A stretch of 64,000 bases of DNA from the NCBI GenBank assembly GCA_003402735.1, contig QQNE01000003.1, positions 1 to 64,000 of the forward strand. Reading direction: 5' to 3'. The notes beneath the pieces are model-generated. The model saw only the letters and a program-made list of their open reading frames with translations. It made no database searches and was not told the DNA's origin. The stretch comes from Verrucomicrobiota bacterium. GTDB taxonomy: Bacteria > Verrucomicrobiota > Verrucomicrobiia > Verrucomicrobiales > DEV007. Numbering within the stretch: the stretch's first letter is position 1; each line of letters opens with the position of its first letter. Shown here one piece after another: positions 1-9,800 of the stretch. Position numbers and translations under genes: made by a program.

Positions 1-6
1 AGATCC

Positions 7-42
7 TTGCCTTCAATACGCCCTCGGGCGTATTGAAGGCAA
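7..42. repeat. Perfect 17-bp inverted repeat
   Basis: Arms at 7-23 and 26-42 are exact reverse complements separated by only two bases (TC), so this is a near-continuous 36-bp palindrome. It begins three bases beyond the stop codon (45-47) of the truncated glycosyltransferase reading frame on the minus strand. Neither side carries the run of T expected of an intrinsic terminator. It could be a factor-independent-like stem, a protein site, the end of a mobile or repeat element, or an assembly artefact near the window edge. Only the symmetry is directly seen. Confidence 0.6.
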
Positions 43-44
43 AT

Positions 45-212
45 CTAAGTTAACGCTTTACGTTGCAAACCACTCTGTATACTATCCAGAAGTTCGTTGC
101 ATTTGGGTTTTGAATTCAGGAGGGTGCGGTGGCACAGGATCTCCAGGTTTCCGGATTCGTTATATACCGGGATGATGACGGACACTCCCGTGGGCTCGTT
201 GGGTGGGATCAT
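45..212 (-). pseudogene. Truncated family-2 glycosyltransferase (N-terminal remnant)
   Basis: The 55-residue product starts with a classic GT2 N-terminus: the beta-strand and loop VSVIIPVYNESGNLEIL occupies residues 10-26 and is where the nucleotide-sugar domain of GT-A glycosyltransferases begins. After about residue 30 the sequence no longer reads like GT2, becomes clearly lower in GC than its surroundings, and stops at residue 55, whereas GT2 enzymes are normally 230-350 residues. The ATG overlaps the TGA of the preceding membrane glycosyltransferase (ATGA), so the intact ancestor was probably translated together with it. The break lies near 110-125, close to a GAATTC site at 112-117. A deletion, an insertion or a chimeric assembly join could each explain it. 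Confidence in the GT2 start is high; the cause of truncation is unknown. Confidence 0.7.
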
Positions 213-1915
213 GGCGTTGCGGAGGGTTGGGGTGGGGGGGTGGTTCGGCGGATGGCGAGACGGTAGCTTGCCAGTGGGCTTCCGGGTTCGGCACCGGGCA
301 GGAGGGGTTGCGAGGTGAAGAGGTCCGTGAGGATCTCCCGGCAGCGGACGTCGATGATGCCGCCCTCGCGGTAAAGGGCGTAGCGATGCTGCTCGCGCAG
401 CCATTCCCGGAGCAGTTCCTTGGTCCAGAGGCCGCGGCGTCGGATTCGGGATTGGTCTTCCTTGGAGAACACGGCTCCGGCATCGATGGGATCGCGGATG
501 GAAAAGCTGAAGTTGATCAGAGAAGGATCCGCCCGGAGACCGGCGAGATGAATCACTTCGGTGAGGCGGATATCGATTCCCAAGGGCAGCACCACGGCAT
601 CCCGGGGGACGGTGGAGGCGAGCCCAGCGGCCAAGGCGCGCACCTGGCCCGCGGTCTTGAAATCGATCCATTTCCGGTAAAAGCCCGTGGCGGTGAAGGC
701 GGAGACCGAGGGGAGCAGGACCAGGGCCGCGACGAGTGCGGCGCGGGCCGGAGGCCAGGTCAGCCAGGCGCGATCGCGAAACCAGGTGGGCAACGATTGG
801 CGGAGATTTTGCGCCGCGATCCAGGCCGAGGGCGCGCCGCCCACCAGCCCGAAGATGGCGGAGTAATTGACATAGGGCAGAGCGCAGGTCTGGCAGAAGG
901 TCTGGGTGGCGGCGAAATGGAAGAGGAGGCTGACGAAGAAAATCAGGCTCATGGCCGCATCCAGCGAGCGGTCGAACCCGCGTTGCCGCCAGCGGTCGAG
1001 CGTGAAGGCATTTGCCAGAAGGAGAGGCAGGTAGGGCCAGATGACCCCTTCGAGGAACCATTCATGGGCGCCCCGAAAGGTTTCGGGACGAGTGGCCCAC
1101 CAGCCCTGCAAGCGCAGGCCGAGGTCGCCCCCTTCCAGTGATCCAACGGCCGGATCCGCAGTCAGCCCGAGCGCGCGGGCCAAGGGTTCGGATCCGGGAT
1201 AGGTCCGGATCAGATTCCACAGTGCGCCCGGCCCAAAGATCGCGACGATCACGCCATTCACCAGGAGGCAAGCCAGCAGCCAGGAGCCGACCGCTCGTTT
1301 CCCCGGCCAACCGTTGACCCAGGCATCCGCGAGCATCAGGAGCGGCAGCAGGAGCAGAAAATTGGGGCGGGTCATCACGATGCCGCCGGTGAGCAATCCC
1401 GCCCAGAGCCAGCGCCAGTCCCGGGAGAGCGGGCCCGGATGGAACAGGACCCAGATGAGGGCGGCGATCTGAAGGTTGACAAACGCGAATTGGGAGACGC
1501 TGGCGTGATAGAGCGCCAAGGCCGGAGAGAGCACCACCAACCAGAGAAATGCCGCCGTCGGCGCCTGGCGATTGGGATTTTTTGGTCCGGACAAGGCCGC
1601 CACCAGAAAGGCCAGCGCGCCGCAGAAACAGAGAACGGAGAAGAATCGTCCCGGTCGCAAACCGAGTCCGGCGATCTCTTGCCACCAACCGAGAGCCACA
1701 AAATAGATGGGAGTATACCAGCAGGGAAGTTGTTCGCTGTAGAGTTTGAGTCCGTGACGGGCCCAGGCTGTCGAGCCGTAGAGGTAGTTTCCCTCGTCCA
1801 TCCAGGTGGCCAGGCCGAACAGGAAATACAGGAGCTGGGCCGCCAAAACGAGCCCGCCGGCCAGCAAGAGGAGCCGTCCGGCGGTGAAGGTGCAACGATT
1901 CAGGACCAGCAGCAT
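209..1915 (-). CDS. GT-C type membrane glycosyltransferase (mannosyltransferase-like, family 39 type)
   Basis: This 568-residue protein is very hydrophobic, with an N-terminal membrane helix (about residues 12-34) followed by an acidic pair in WMDEGNYLYG (D40, E41). That placement in the first periplasmic loop is the hallmark of GT-C enzymes, which use a polyprenyl-phosphate sugar donor in the membrane. Roughly ten further hydrophobic segments follow, and the last 150 residues form a soluble tail, as in PMT/ArnT-like proteins. It is the first gene of a coupled pair with the broken GT2 gene, whose ATG overlaps its stop; GT2 enzymes often make the polyprenyl-linked sugar that GT-C enzymes use. 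The acceptor is unknown. The nearest upstream gene is about 400 bp away, so it probably has its own promoter. Confidence 0.75.
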   Translation of the reverse strand: MLLVLNRCTFTAGRLLLLAGGLVLAAQLLYFLFGLATWMDEGNYLYGSTAWARHGLKLYSEQLPCWYTPIYFVALGWWQEIAGLGLRPGRFFSVLCFCGALAFLVAALSGPKNPNRQAPTAAFLWLVVLSPALALYHASVSQFAFVNLQIAALIWVLFHPGPLSRDWRWLWAGLLTGGIVMTRPNFLLLLPLLMLADAWVNGWPGKRAVGSWLLACLLVNGVIVAIFGPGALWNLIRTYPGSEPLARALGLTADPAVGSLEGGDLGLRLQGWWATRPETFRGAHEWFLEGVIWPYLPLLLANAFTLDRWRQRGFDRSLDAAMSLIFFVSLLFHFAATQTFCQTCALPYVNYSAIFGLVGGAPSAWIAAQNLRQSLPTWFRDRAWLTWPPARAALVAALVLLPSVSAFTATGFYRKWIDFKTAGQVRALAAGLASTVPRDAVVLPLGIDIRLTEVIHLAGLRADPSLINFSFSIRDPIDAGAVFSKEDQSRIRRRGLWTKELLREWLREQHRYALYREGGIIDVRCREILTDLFTSQPLLPGAEPGSPLASYRLAIRRTTPPPQPSATP

Positions 1916-2037
1916 TACAACCGGTCAAAATAGTTTGGCTCCCTTAGAAGTACAAGAAATTTGATCAAATGGAAAACCAAAGCAAGCCGCAAGATTTTCA
2001 GCGCCCGAGCGCCCCACTGGAAACGGGATTGTCCTAA

Positions 2038-2213
2038 CCCGCATTTCTCAAGCTCTCGCTGCTGCGGCTTGCCCAATGACATTCCTGCTGCGTTCCGCTC
2101 GAATTCCAGGATTCACGGGATGTCGGCATACCGCTCACCCTGGAATCCTTCGCGCGCCTTGCAGGCAATGCCATTTGGCGGCGCCTCGCGACGCGATCCT
2201 TGAGAACTGCGGG
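2038..2213. repeat. 176-bp fold-back repeat element, copy A (MITE/REP-like)
   Basis: This intergenic stretch is bounded by near-perfect terminal inverted repeats: 2038-2052 and 2199-2213 pair at 14 of 15 positions. Two nested arms continue the fold: about 2071-2088 with 2161-2179, and GAATTCCAGG (2101-2110) with the CCTGGAATCC stretch near 2140-2150. The whole element can therefore form one long imperfect hairpin. A second related copy lies at 15634-15791, about four-fifths identical by eye. The element fills most of the 395-bp gap between 1915 and 2311 and has no convincing coding potential; the remaining 1916-2037 shows nothing recognisable beyond probable upstream sequence for the glycosyltransferase. 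It is likely a non-autonomous palindromic repeat; no transposase is nearby. Confidence 0.75.
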
Positions 2214-2310
2214 CTAAGCGGAAGCGTTTTGCCTCCCGGTTCTCTTCAGGCCGAGGGTGACTTCGGGCTGAAAGACGGGGTTTGTTCCGGTGTTGGGGAG
2301 AGCGGGGGAC

Positions 2311-3720
2311 TCACGCCAGGATTCCCTTCACGACGTGTCCGTGGACATCGGTGAGGCGATAGCGTCGTCCCTGGAATTTGTAGGTCAGGCGTTCGTGGTC
2401 GATGCCTAAGAGGTGCAGAATGGTGGCCTGGAAATCGTGAACATGGACGCCGTCCTTGACGACGTTGTATCCGAATTCATCGGTTTCTCCGTAGACGGTG
2501 CCGGGTTTGACGCCGCCGCCTGCCATCCAGATGGAGAAGCAGCGGGGATGATGGTCGCGGCCGAAGTTGGGCTGGATTTTTCCCTGACAATAGTTCGTCC
2601 GGCCGAATTCGCCTCCCCAAACCACCAGGGTGTCCTCGAGCAGTCCGCGTTGTTTGAGGTCCTTGATGAGGGCCGCCGCGGGTTGATCGGTCTCTTTGCA
2701 GAGCCTGGGCAGGGCGCCGGGAAGACCGCCGTGGTGGTCCCAGTCCTGATGATAGAGTTGGATGAAGCGGACGCCGCTTTCGGCGAGTCGTCGCGCCAGG
2801 AGACAGTTTGCGGCAAAGGTGCCGGGGGTTTTGACATCTGGCCCGTAGCTCTCGAGGGTGGCGGCGGATTCTCCGGAGAGATCGGTCACCTCCGGGATGC
2901 TGGTCTGCATCCGGAAAGCCATCTCGTATTGGTCGATGCGAGCCTGGATCTCGGTATCGGGAGTGGTGGTGAACTGGTGTTCGTGCAGTTCCTTGAGGCG
3001 ATCCAGGAGGAGGCGGCGGCTGGTGGGGCTCACGCCGTTGGGATTCCCGAGATAGAGGACCGGATCCTTGGCGGCGCGGAGTTGCACGGCTTGGTGGCGG
3101 GTGGGCAGAAAGCCGCTTCCCCAGAGATGAGCCCCGAGGGGTTGCCCGCCCTTGCCTTTGGTGATGAGGACGACGAAGGAGGGGAGATTGGCATTTCCCT
3201 GGCCGAGGCCGTAGCTGAGCCAGGAACCGAAACTGGGGCGGCCGGGAATTTGGGAACCGGTCTGGAAGAAGGTGACCCCCGGGCCGTGGTTGATGCTTTC
3301 GGTGTGCATCGATTTCACGAAGCAGATCTCTTCCGCGATGGAGGCGGTGTGGGGGAGCAGTTCGCTGAGGGTCGCGCCGGACGGGCCGTAAGGGGCAAAC
3401 TTGAAGGGGGACCCGACCATGGGGATGGAAGATTGGTTTCCCGACATCCCGGTCAGGCGTTGCCCGCCGCGCACTGAATCGGGGAGCTGCTCGCCGTGGC
3501 GTTGGTTGAGGAGCGGTTTGTGGTCGTAGAGATCGATCTGGGAGGGACCGCCCGACATGAACAGGTAGATGACCCGTTTGGCTTTTGGTGGGAGATGAGT
3601 GCCTCCGAGAACCCCGTGATCGGTCGTGCTGGATTCTGCCGCCAGCATTTCGGAGAGAGCGAGACCGCCGAGGCCCAGGCCGAAGCGGTTGAGGAGATGG
3701 CGCCGATTGATTGGGTTCAT
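2311..3720 (-). CDS. DUF1501 secreted protein (Tat-type leader)
   Basis: The start chosen is the ATG at 3718-3720, which overlaps the stop of the upstream PSD1 gene as ATGA. It gives a 469-residue protein whose first residues MNPINRRHLLNRF contain a twin-arginine pair followed by a glycine/leucine-rich stretch, consistent with Tat export. The body reads as DUF1501, an alkaline-phosphatase/sulfatase-superfamily-like domain abundant in Planctomycetota and Verrucomicrobiota; FMSGGPSQIDLYDHKP near residue 55 and VVWGGEFGRT in the C-terminal third are typical. Its exact reaction is not established. DUF1501 genes almost always sit next to a PSCyt1/DUF1549/DUF1553 gene, as here, so the two products very probably act together outside the cytoplasm. 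An ORF extension upstream lies inside the neighbour and is not credible. Confidence 0.9.
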   Translation of the reverse strand: MNPINRRHLLNRFGLGLGGLALSEMLAAESSTTDHGVLGGTHLPPKAKRVIYLFMSGGPSQIDLYDHKPLLNQRHGEQLPDSVRGGQRLTGMSGNQSSIPMVGSPFKFAPYGPSGATLSELLPHTASIAEEICFVKSMHTESINHGPGVTFFQTGSQIPGRPSFGSWLSYGLGQGNANLPSFVVLITKGKGGQPLGAHLWGSGFLPTRHQAVQLRAAKDPVLYLGNPNGVSPTSRRLLLDRLKELHEHQFTTTPDTEIQARIDQYEMAFRMQTSIPEVTDLSGESAATLESYGPDVKTPGTFAANCLLARRLAESGVRFIQLYHQDWDHHGGLPGALPRLCKETDQPAAALIKDLKQRGLLEDTLVVWGGEFGRTNYCQGKIQPNFGRDHHPRCFSIWMAGGGVKPGTVYGETDEFGYNVVKDGVHVHDFQATILHLLGIDHERLTYKFQGRRYRLTDVHGHVVKGILA

Positions 3721-6700
3721 CGTTTTACGACGGAGAAATCGTGATTCATCAAGGCCTGGGCCAGGGCAGTGGCGGCAGCCGCTTGGGGAAGGGGGATCTT
3801 GGGGTCGCGGGGGGCCCGTCCAATTTTCAGGAGTGCCTCGGCTTCGGAGGTGGACTGGGTGAAATGGGAGACCTGCTCCGCATACAACCGGGAACAGATC
3901 TCGATTTCCCTGGAATCCGGCGGTCGGCTCAGGCAACGGAGGAAGCCGGAGCGGATCATTTGGGCGGGATCACCGCCGCTCTCCTGATGAAGTTTTTCGC
4001 CGAGAACGCGTGCGGCCTCGACGTATTGTTCCCCGTTGAGCAGGATCAGGGCCTGGAGCGGGGAATTGGTCCGTTCTCGCTTGGCCACGCAAATGCCGCG
4101 GCGGGGGGCGTCGAAGGTGACCATGGCGGGGGGCGGGCTGGTGCGCCGCCAAGTGGTGTAAAGACTTCTGCGGTAGACCGTATCTCCGCCGTCTGGGTTT
4201 ACCGGCTTGAAGGCTTCGCTCATTTCGTAAGGGTTCACCGGGGGGCCGCCCAGACGATCCGCGAGAAGCCCCGCGGCGGCCAGGGCGTTGTCCCGGATCA
4301 TTTCGGCGGGAAGCCGGAAGCGCGGGCCGCGGGCGAGAAGTTCGTTGTCGGGGTCATCGGCCATAAGCGCCGGACTGGCGACGCTTCGCTGCTGGTAGGT
4401 GCGGCTCATGAGGATGGTCTTGAGGAGGGCCTTGGTGTTCCATCCGCTCTCGATGAAGCGCCAGGAGAGCCAGTCGAGAACCTCAGGGTAGACGGGGAGG
4501 GCGCTCTGGGAACCGAAGTCCTCGGATGTCTTTACGAGTCCTTGACCGAAGAGGCTTTGCCAGAACCGGTTCACGGTGACGCGGGCGGTGAGGGGATGTT
4601 GCGGTTCTGTGAGCCACAAGGCCAGGCCGAGCCGATTTTTGGGCGCGTTTTTGGGAAACGGTGTGAGGATCTCCGGGGTGCCGGGACCGACTTCGTCACG
4701 CCTTTGATCGTAGGCTCCGCGGAACAGGACGTAGGCTTTCTTGGGTTGGGGCAGCTCCCGCATGACCATGATCTCTTTCAGGGCGGTCCGGGTGTTGACC
4801 AGTTCGGCCCGCGCCTGTTTGAGGACTTCGAGTTGCGCCGAGTATTCGGGGGCTTCGGGCAGCGGGTTGGCCCCGCCCGGATCCATCGCTCCGCGCGCCT
4901 CCGCCGCGCCGAGTTCCCGTCCGTAAACCCGGAATTCGTCGATGACGCCCCCCTTGAATCCCCGGTCCCGGAACCGCTCGCCCAGGGCGATGTGGTCGCC
5001 CCCGCCACCGGTGATGTCCCGGGTGAGCGAATCCTGGATGACCTCGGTTGCGGCGGGTTGGCCGTCGACATAGAGACGGAGTCCGGAGGCTCGGCCGCTG
5101 CCGTCATTGGTTACCACCACATGGGTCCAGGTGTTCGGCTTGAGTTTGGCCTGAGTGCGGACCGAGGCGGCGTTGCCGGGCCAGAAATGGATCAGCGACC
5201 ATTTGAGCTTGCCCTCTTCAATGAGCAGTTCGTAGCCTCGGCTTCCGGCATCGGTCCAGGCGCGGGAACGGTGGAACACGACCGCGCGTTCCTTGCGGTC
5301 CGGCGACTGCAGCCAGAGGGAAATGCTGAAGGGTTCGTAGGAGTGGAAATTGCCGAGTGGGAGATCGACCGCATCATCTCCGGTGAATCGGACGGCTTGG
5401 CCGCGTCGGCCGGGGATCAGTTTGTTCTCCCCTTTCAGTTTGGCTGGTTTGGTGGGGTCGATGTCGTTGGCGAGCGCGTCTTGTTGGAGGAGATCGAAGT
5501 GGAACCGGCCCAATTCGCCCTGCGGAGTCACTGGGCCGGAGGGCGCAACGGGTTTGAGGCCGGCGAGCTTGGTTTCCTCGTGGGAGACCTTGAGAGTGAG
5601 GGTGGCGAGCCTGGATTTGGTGGAGCCATCCATGAGCGGTTGAGCGGGGGTGGGCACCGAGTCGGTGAAAAAGGAATAGAGGCCGGCCTCGTCGATGTTC
5701 TGGAACATGGAGAAGAACTGGAAATACTCCTTCTGGGTCAGGGGATCGAACTTGTGGTCGTGGCACCGGGCGCACTCGAACGTGAGGCCGAGGAACGCGG
5801 TGGAAAACGTTTGGATGCGATCAGCGACATACTCGACCCGGTATTCCTCCTCGACGCTGCCGCCCTCGCTTTCTTGTTGATGGAGACGGTTGAAGGCGGT
5901 GGCCAGGATCTGATCCTCGGTGGCTTGCGGCAGGAGATCCCCGGAGAGTTGCCAGGTGATGAACTGATCGAAGGGCAGATTTTCGTTGAAGGCTTTGATG
6001 ACCCAGTCGCGCCACGGCCAGACCGCTCGATCCCGGTCCACTTGAAAGCCGTAACTGTCCGCGTAACGGGCGATGTCGAGCCAGTCGACGGCCATCCGCT
6101 CGCCAAAGCGCGGGGATTTCAGCAATCGGTCGATGAGGCGTTCGCAGGCGTCGGGAGAAGGGTCGTTGAGGAACGCCGTGACCTCGGCTTCGGTGGGAGG
6201 CAGGCCGGTGAGGTCGAACGAGATGCGGCGGATCAGGGTGGCGGGATCTGCTGGGGGTTGCAGGGAGACTCCGCGCGCTGCGAGATTCCTGGCGACGAGG
6301 TCATCGAAATGGGTGGCCTTGGGTGGTTCGAGCGAATTGAAGGCCCAGTGCTTTTCGTAGGGAGCGCCCTCGGAGATCCAGCGGCTCAGGGTGGCGACTT
6401 CTTGCGGGGAGAGCGTGCCGATCTTGGCGGACGGGGGCGGCATGACCTCGTCCGGGTCGTCGCTGGTGACTCGGGCGATGATCTCGCTGGAGGTTGGGTT
6501 TCCCGGGACGATGGCTCGGACCCCCTTGCGGTCCGCGGTGGCGGCTTCGCCCATGTCGAGGCGCAGGCCGGAATCGCGTTTTTTCGGGTCGGGCCCGTGA
6601 CATTGGAAACATTTCTCCGAGATGATGGGGCGGATATCCCGGTTGAATTGCAAGGGGCCAGGGCCTGCGGCGTCTGCGGGAACGACCATCAGGAAGAGGC

Positions 6701-6743
6701 AAGACGCGAGGAGCGGGAGGGAGGGGCGAATCATCGGGAACAA
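3717..6743 (-). CDS. PSD1-type protein: PSCyt1, DUF1549, LamG-like and DUF1553 domains
   Basis: The 1008-residue product has a hydrophobic signal peptide (residues 1-26) and then a planctomycete cytochrome C-like module with the haem-binding motif CFQCH at 45-49. DUF1549 follows (about 130-345) and contains a second CxxCH (CARCH, 324-328). A LamG/concanavalin-like lectin domain is inserted at about 450-620, and DUF1553 occupies about 690-970 (NRFWQSLFGQGLVKTSEDFG is diagnostic). Such proteins are found almost only in the Planctomycetota/Verrucomicrobiota group and are thought to act extracytoplasmically, perhaps in redox-linked polysaccharide processing; no biochemical role is proven. It is translationally coupled to the DUF1501 gene. 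ATG at 6741-6743 is used; a second Met three codons later is an alternative. Confidence 0.92.
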   Translation of the reverse strand: MFPMIRPSLPLLASCLFLMVVPADAAGPGPLQFNRDIRPIISEKCFQCHGPDPKKRDSGLRLDMGEAATADRKGVRAIVPGNPTSSEIIARVTSDDPDEVMPPPSAKIGTLSPQEVATLSRWISEGAPYEKHWAFNSLEPPKATHFDDLVARNLAARGVSLQPPADPATLIRRISFDLTGLPPTEAEVTAFLNDPSPDACERLIDRLLKSPRFGERMAVDWLDIARYADSYGFQVDRDRAVWPWRDWVIKAFNENLPFDQFITWQLSGDLLPQATEDQILATAFNRLHQQESEGGSVEEEYRVEYVADRIQTFSTAFLGLTFECARCHDHKFDPLTQKEYFQFFSMFQNIDEAGLYSFFTDSVPTPAQPLMDGSTKSRLATLTLKVSHEETKLAGLKPVAPSGPVTPQGELGRFHFDLLQQDALANDIDPTKPAKLKGENKLIPGRRGQAVRFTGDDAVDLPLGNFHSYEPFSISLWLQSPDRKERAVVFHRSRAWTDAGSRGYELLIEEGKLKWSLIHFWPGNAASVRTQAKLKPNTWTHVVVTNDGSGRASGLRLYVDGQPAATEVIQDSLTRDITGGGGDHIALGERFRDRGFKGGVIDEFRVYGRELGAAEARGAMDPGGANPLPEAPEYSAQLEVLKQARAELVNTRTALKEIMVMRELPQPKKAYVLFRGAYDQRRDEVGPGTPEILTPFPKNAPKNRLGLALWLTEPQHPLTARVTVNRFWQSLFGQGLVKTSEDFGSQSALPVYPEVLDWLSWRFIESGWNTKALLKTILMSRTYQQRSVASPALMADDPDNELLARGPRFRLPAEMIRDNALAAAGLLADRLGGPPVNPYEMSEAFKPVNPDGGDTVYRRSLYTTWRRTSPPPAMVTFDAPRRGICVAKRERTNSPLQALILLNGEQYVEAARVLGEKLHQESGGDPAQMIRSGFLRCLSRPPDSREIEICSRLYAEQVSHFTQSTSEAEALLKIGRAPRDPKIPLPQAAAATALAQALMNHDFSVVKR

Positions 6744-6857
6744 ACCGAGAACACGTGGGTAGGAGCGAAGCCCTTTCCATCAGGTATCGCAAACCGGACG
6801 TTTTGCCAAAGATCTTGATTGGTTTCCTTGCAAAGACCTGCTCTACTTCCCAGACCT

Positions 6858-9800
6858 ATGTCAGTCTCCAAAGCGCATGCATCCCGACGTGGCCCGGTGG
6901 CGGTGATCGCCGTGCACGGAGTGGCCGACCAGGGAAAGAACGACACGGCGGCCACGGCGGCGAACCTGCTTTTGCACTTGGAGCAGATCGAATCCTGTGA
7001 TGGCAAAGAGGGTCCGGCGCCTGGTTATTCCGGGTTCAATGAGCGGATCATTCGGGTGGGGGTGGAGCCGCTTCGGGTGGAGAGTTTGCCGGAGGAGGAT
7101 GCGTGGTCCTACCAGCTCCGGGAACACCTCGAGGATTTCGAGGGGGAGGGGAGCCGGGGAGCGTATGAGACGGTGCGGTTGGAAGGGGTGCGGCACACCC
7201 GGGCTTCGCAAAACGAGCCGTTGCGGACGGACCGGGCGGTCCACATCTACGAATTGCATTGGGCGGATGTGAGCCGGTTGAAGATCGGGGCTCTGAACAT
7301 CTTCCTGGCGATCTATCGGTTGCTTTTCGAGACGTCCTGGTTGGGGGGTCAGACGATTGGGAAATGGGCCTCCTTCGGCGAGGACGTGGGCAAATTCAGC
7401 ACATTCACCTCGTTGCGTGGGCTCATGATGTTTTTCCATTCGATCGCGAGCATCATTCTGACCCGGGTGATGCCGCTGCTGTATGTCCTCTTGATTGCGA
7501 TGCTCTCGCTGACGGCCATTCCGCTGGTGGAAACGGAATGGGCGAAGACGGCCCTGAGCGGGTTGGGCGGTTACCGGGGTTTGTTTGCCGGTGGGGTGGT
7601 GGTCTTCACGGCGGGGACCCTCATCGGGCTGGCTTCGAAATTTTGGCGGCACCTGCCTTGGCCGCCGATGTTTGTGATCGTGGTGGTCGTTTCCTTCCTG
7701 GCTTGGACATTCACCTACGGTGCGCTGGCCGACAAAGATTTGTCGCTCTGGTGGTCGGAAGCGGGCGTGGCGATTCTGGCTTGGCTCGGGATGTGTGTCT
7801 GTGTGGGATTGGCCTTTCTGCCGATGCTCAACCGGCTCTTTCCTGGCACCGCCATTTTGGGAGTGGTGTTGATGGGGATTTTCACGGTGGGCTTGGTGAT
7901 GGGGCTGACGCAGCAGACGCAATGGCCGCTGCTTTTCAATGGGCCGATCATGGCGATCCGCACGGCGTTGGCAGCCTTGCCCTTGATTTGGATGGTGTTG
8001 TCGACCTCGGCGAATCTGTTCATGATCCTGGCGACGATCGAGGGCCTCACGTTGCCGTTGCGGCGCTGGCTTTCGCCCGAGGTGATTCGGCGCAAGAGGG
8101 ACCGGGTTCGCACGGCCATCCTGTCGTTGGCGATGCCGGTTCTGCTGATCAGCTTCTTGAATTCGACGTTCTTCCAGTTGGCCTTGATACCGGCGCGGCT
8201 TGGGGGGGTGAACGGAGTTGTCCCCAAGGCGGAACGAGTCGAGCAAGTCCCGGCATGGGTGCGGCCATTGGAATCGGTCGTGGATCAGAAGGTGGGTCCG
8301 TTCCTGGATCGATGGTCCAGCATGCCGAGTTTTGAGGCGTGGGACCAGGGGACTTTGGCCCATCCCGTCCGCTTTTCTGACTTCGCCAATTTTGCGGCGG
8401 CCCAGATGGTGATTCCGTTTCTGGAAGCCACGTTTTTGCTGGTGATCCTGGTGTTGGGCTACTCCCTTTGGACGGTGGCCCCGGCCGCTTTTGCGGAGTA
8501 TGCGGCCAACGGGCTGAGCCGCAGTGACAAGCGTTGGGAGCGGATCACCAAGGGATTGGGGCGGAATCTTTCCCAGGGGTATCGCTGGCTCTGGGCGGGC
8601 CAAGTGCTGTTGGCGAGCTGTTTGTTGCTGAATCAGGCGCTGTTCTCATTCCGGGCTTTCCGCGCCAATGAGGTGCGGACGAAAGGAATCGAGATCGCGG
8701 AACCGAAGTCGGATCCGGTCATCCGTCTCGTGGATCGATTTTTGGGGGTGCGTGAACTGAAGTATCTTCCCGACGCTTTGCTGGCGCAGGCCAACGAGCC
8801 CGCAACCGAGTCTGCCGCGCCGACACCTCTCACTCCCGCTCCGGCCCCGGTGGAGCCTCCGCCAGAGCCGGCTCCGGCTCTTGCTCCCGCTCCTCAACCG
8901 CTCCCTGCCGTCGTTCCGGCTGTGCCCCGGGCCACACGGCCCGCTCCCGCTCCGGTGGTCCGTTCCCAGCCTTCAGTGGCCCGGGACAGGTTCGGTCGTC
9001 CCCTGTCCGGGCGGCGGTTGGAGACCAAACCGAAGCCGATGGAAGTTGTGCAGACGGCGGTCACGGTGCAGCAACAGATTGTCCAGGAGGAACGGCAGGA
9101 AATTACGGAGTCGATCCAGCAGATCTTGCAGACGGGTCCCGATCTCAGGAGCTTGAAAGAGGTGGATTCGCCGTCGGCTCCGGCGCTGCAACGGGTGGAA
9201 CCGAAGCCGGACTGGGTGCAGAACACACTCACCGAGTTCGTCATGTTCCTCAATCAGGGGCCTCTGACCAGTGCCCTGGGAATGGTCATCCTGGTTTTGG
9301 CGATCGGTTATCTGTTTTTCGCGAGGTTGGCCGACCCGGTTTTTGCCGGGTTGCGTGGTGGTTTGGACATCGCGCTCGATGTGGTGAACTATTTGAATCC
9401 GAAGCCACGGGATCGCACGCACCGGGCCCGGATTTTGTCGCGATACGCCTCGCTGCTGAAATACATCGCGGAATGGCGGGACCCGGCCGACCCCGAGGTG
9501 GGGTATTCCCGGGTGGTGATCCTGGCGCACAGTCAGGGAAGCGTGATTTCCTCCGATCTCCTGCGCACCTTGTCTCGCGGCACGGTGGCGGTTGAGAACG
9601 GTCTAGAGGTGGTCGGTGGAGACCCGAGTGAGGGTGGGTTGCCGGTGCGATTTTACACAATGGGGAGTCCGTTGCAGCAGCTCTACGCGAGCCGTTTCCC
9701 GGACCTTTTTGCCTGGGACGCGGAGGCGGATCCCCGTGCCAGTCACCGTTCTATCGAATGTTGGTGGAACGCCTACCGGAGTGGCGACTACGTGGGGCGC

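Noticed and set aside
1961..2354. Short plus-strand reading frames in the first repeat
   Set aside because: They follow the fold-back repeat. Their partial similarity to frames in the second copy reflects shared DNA, not a conserved protein; lengths and frames differ.
3711..6818. A 1035-codon open frame on the plus strand across the PSD1 gene
   Set aside because: It is the antisense of a gene with clear domains on the minus strand; the translation is Gly/Val-rich with no motifs. High GC produces long antisense frames.
8797..8970. Pro/Ala-rich codon repeats in the membrane hydrolase as a possible DNA repeat array
   Set aside because: The repetition is at the amino-acid composition level (Pro-Ala linker) and the reading frame is unbroken; it is not a tandem array or CRISPR.
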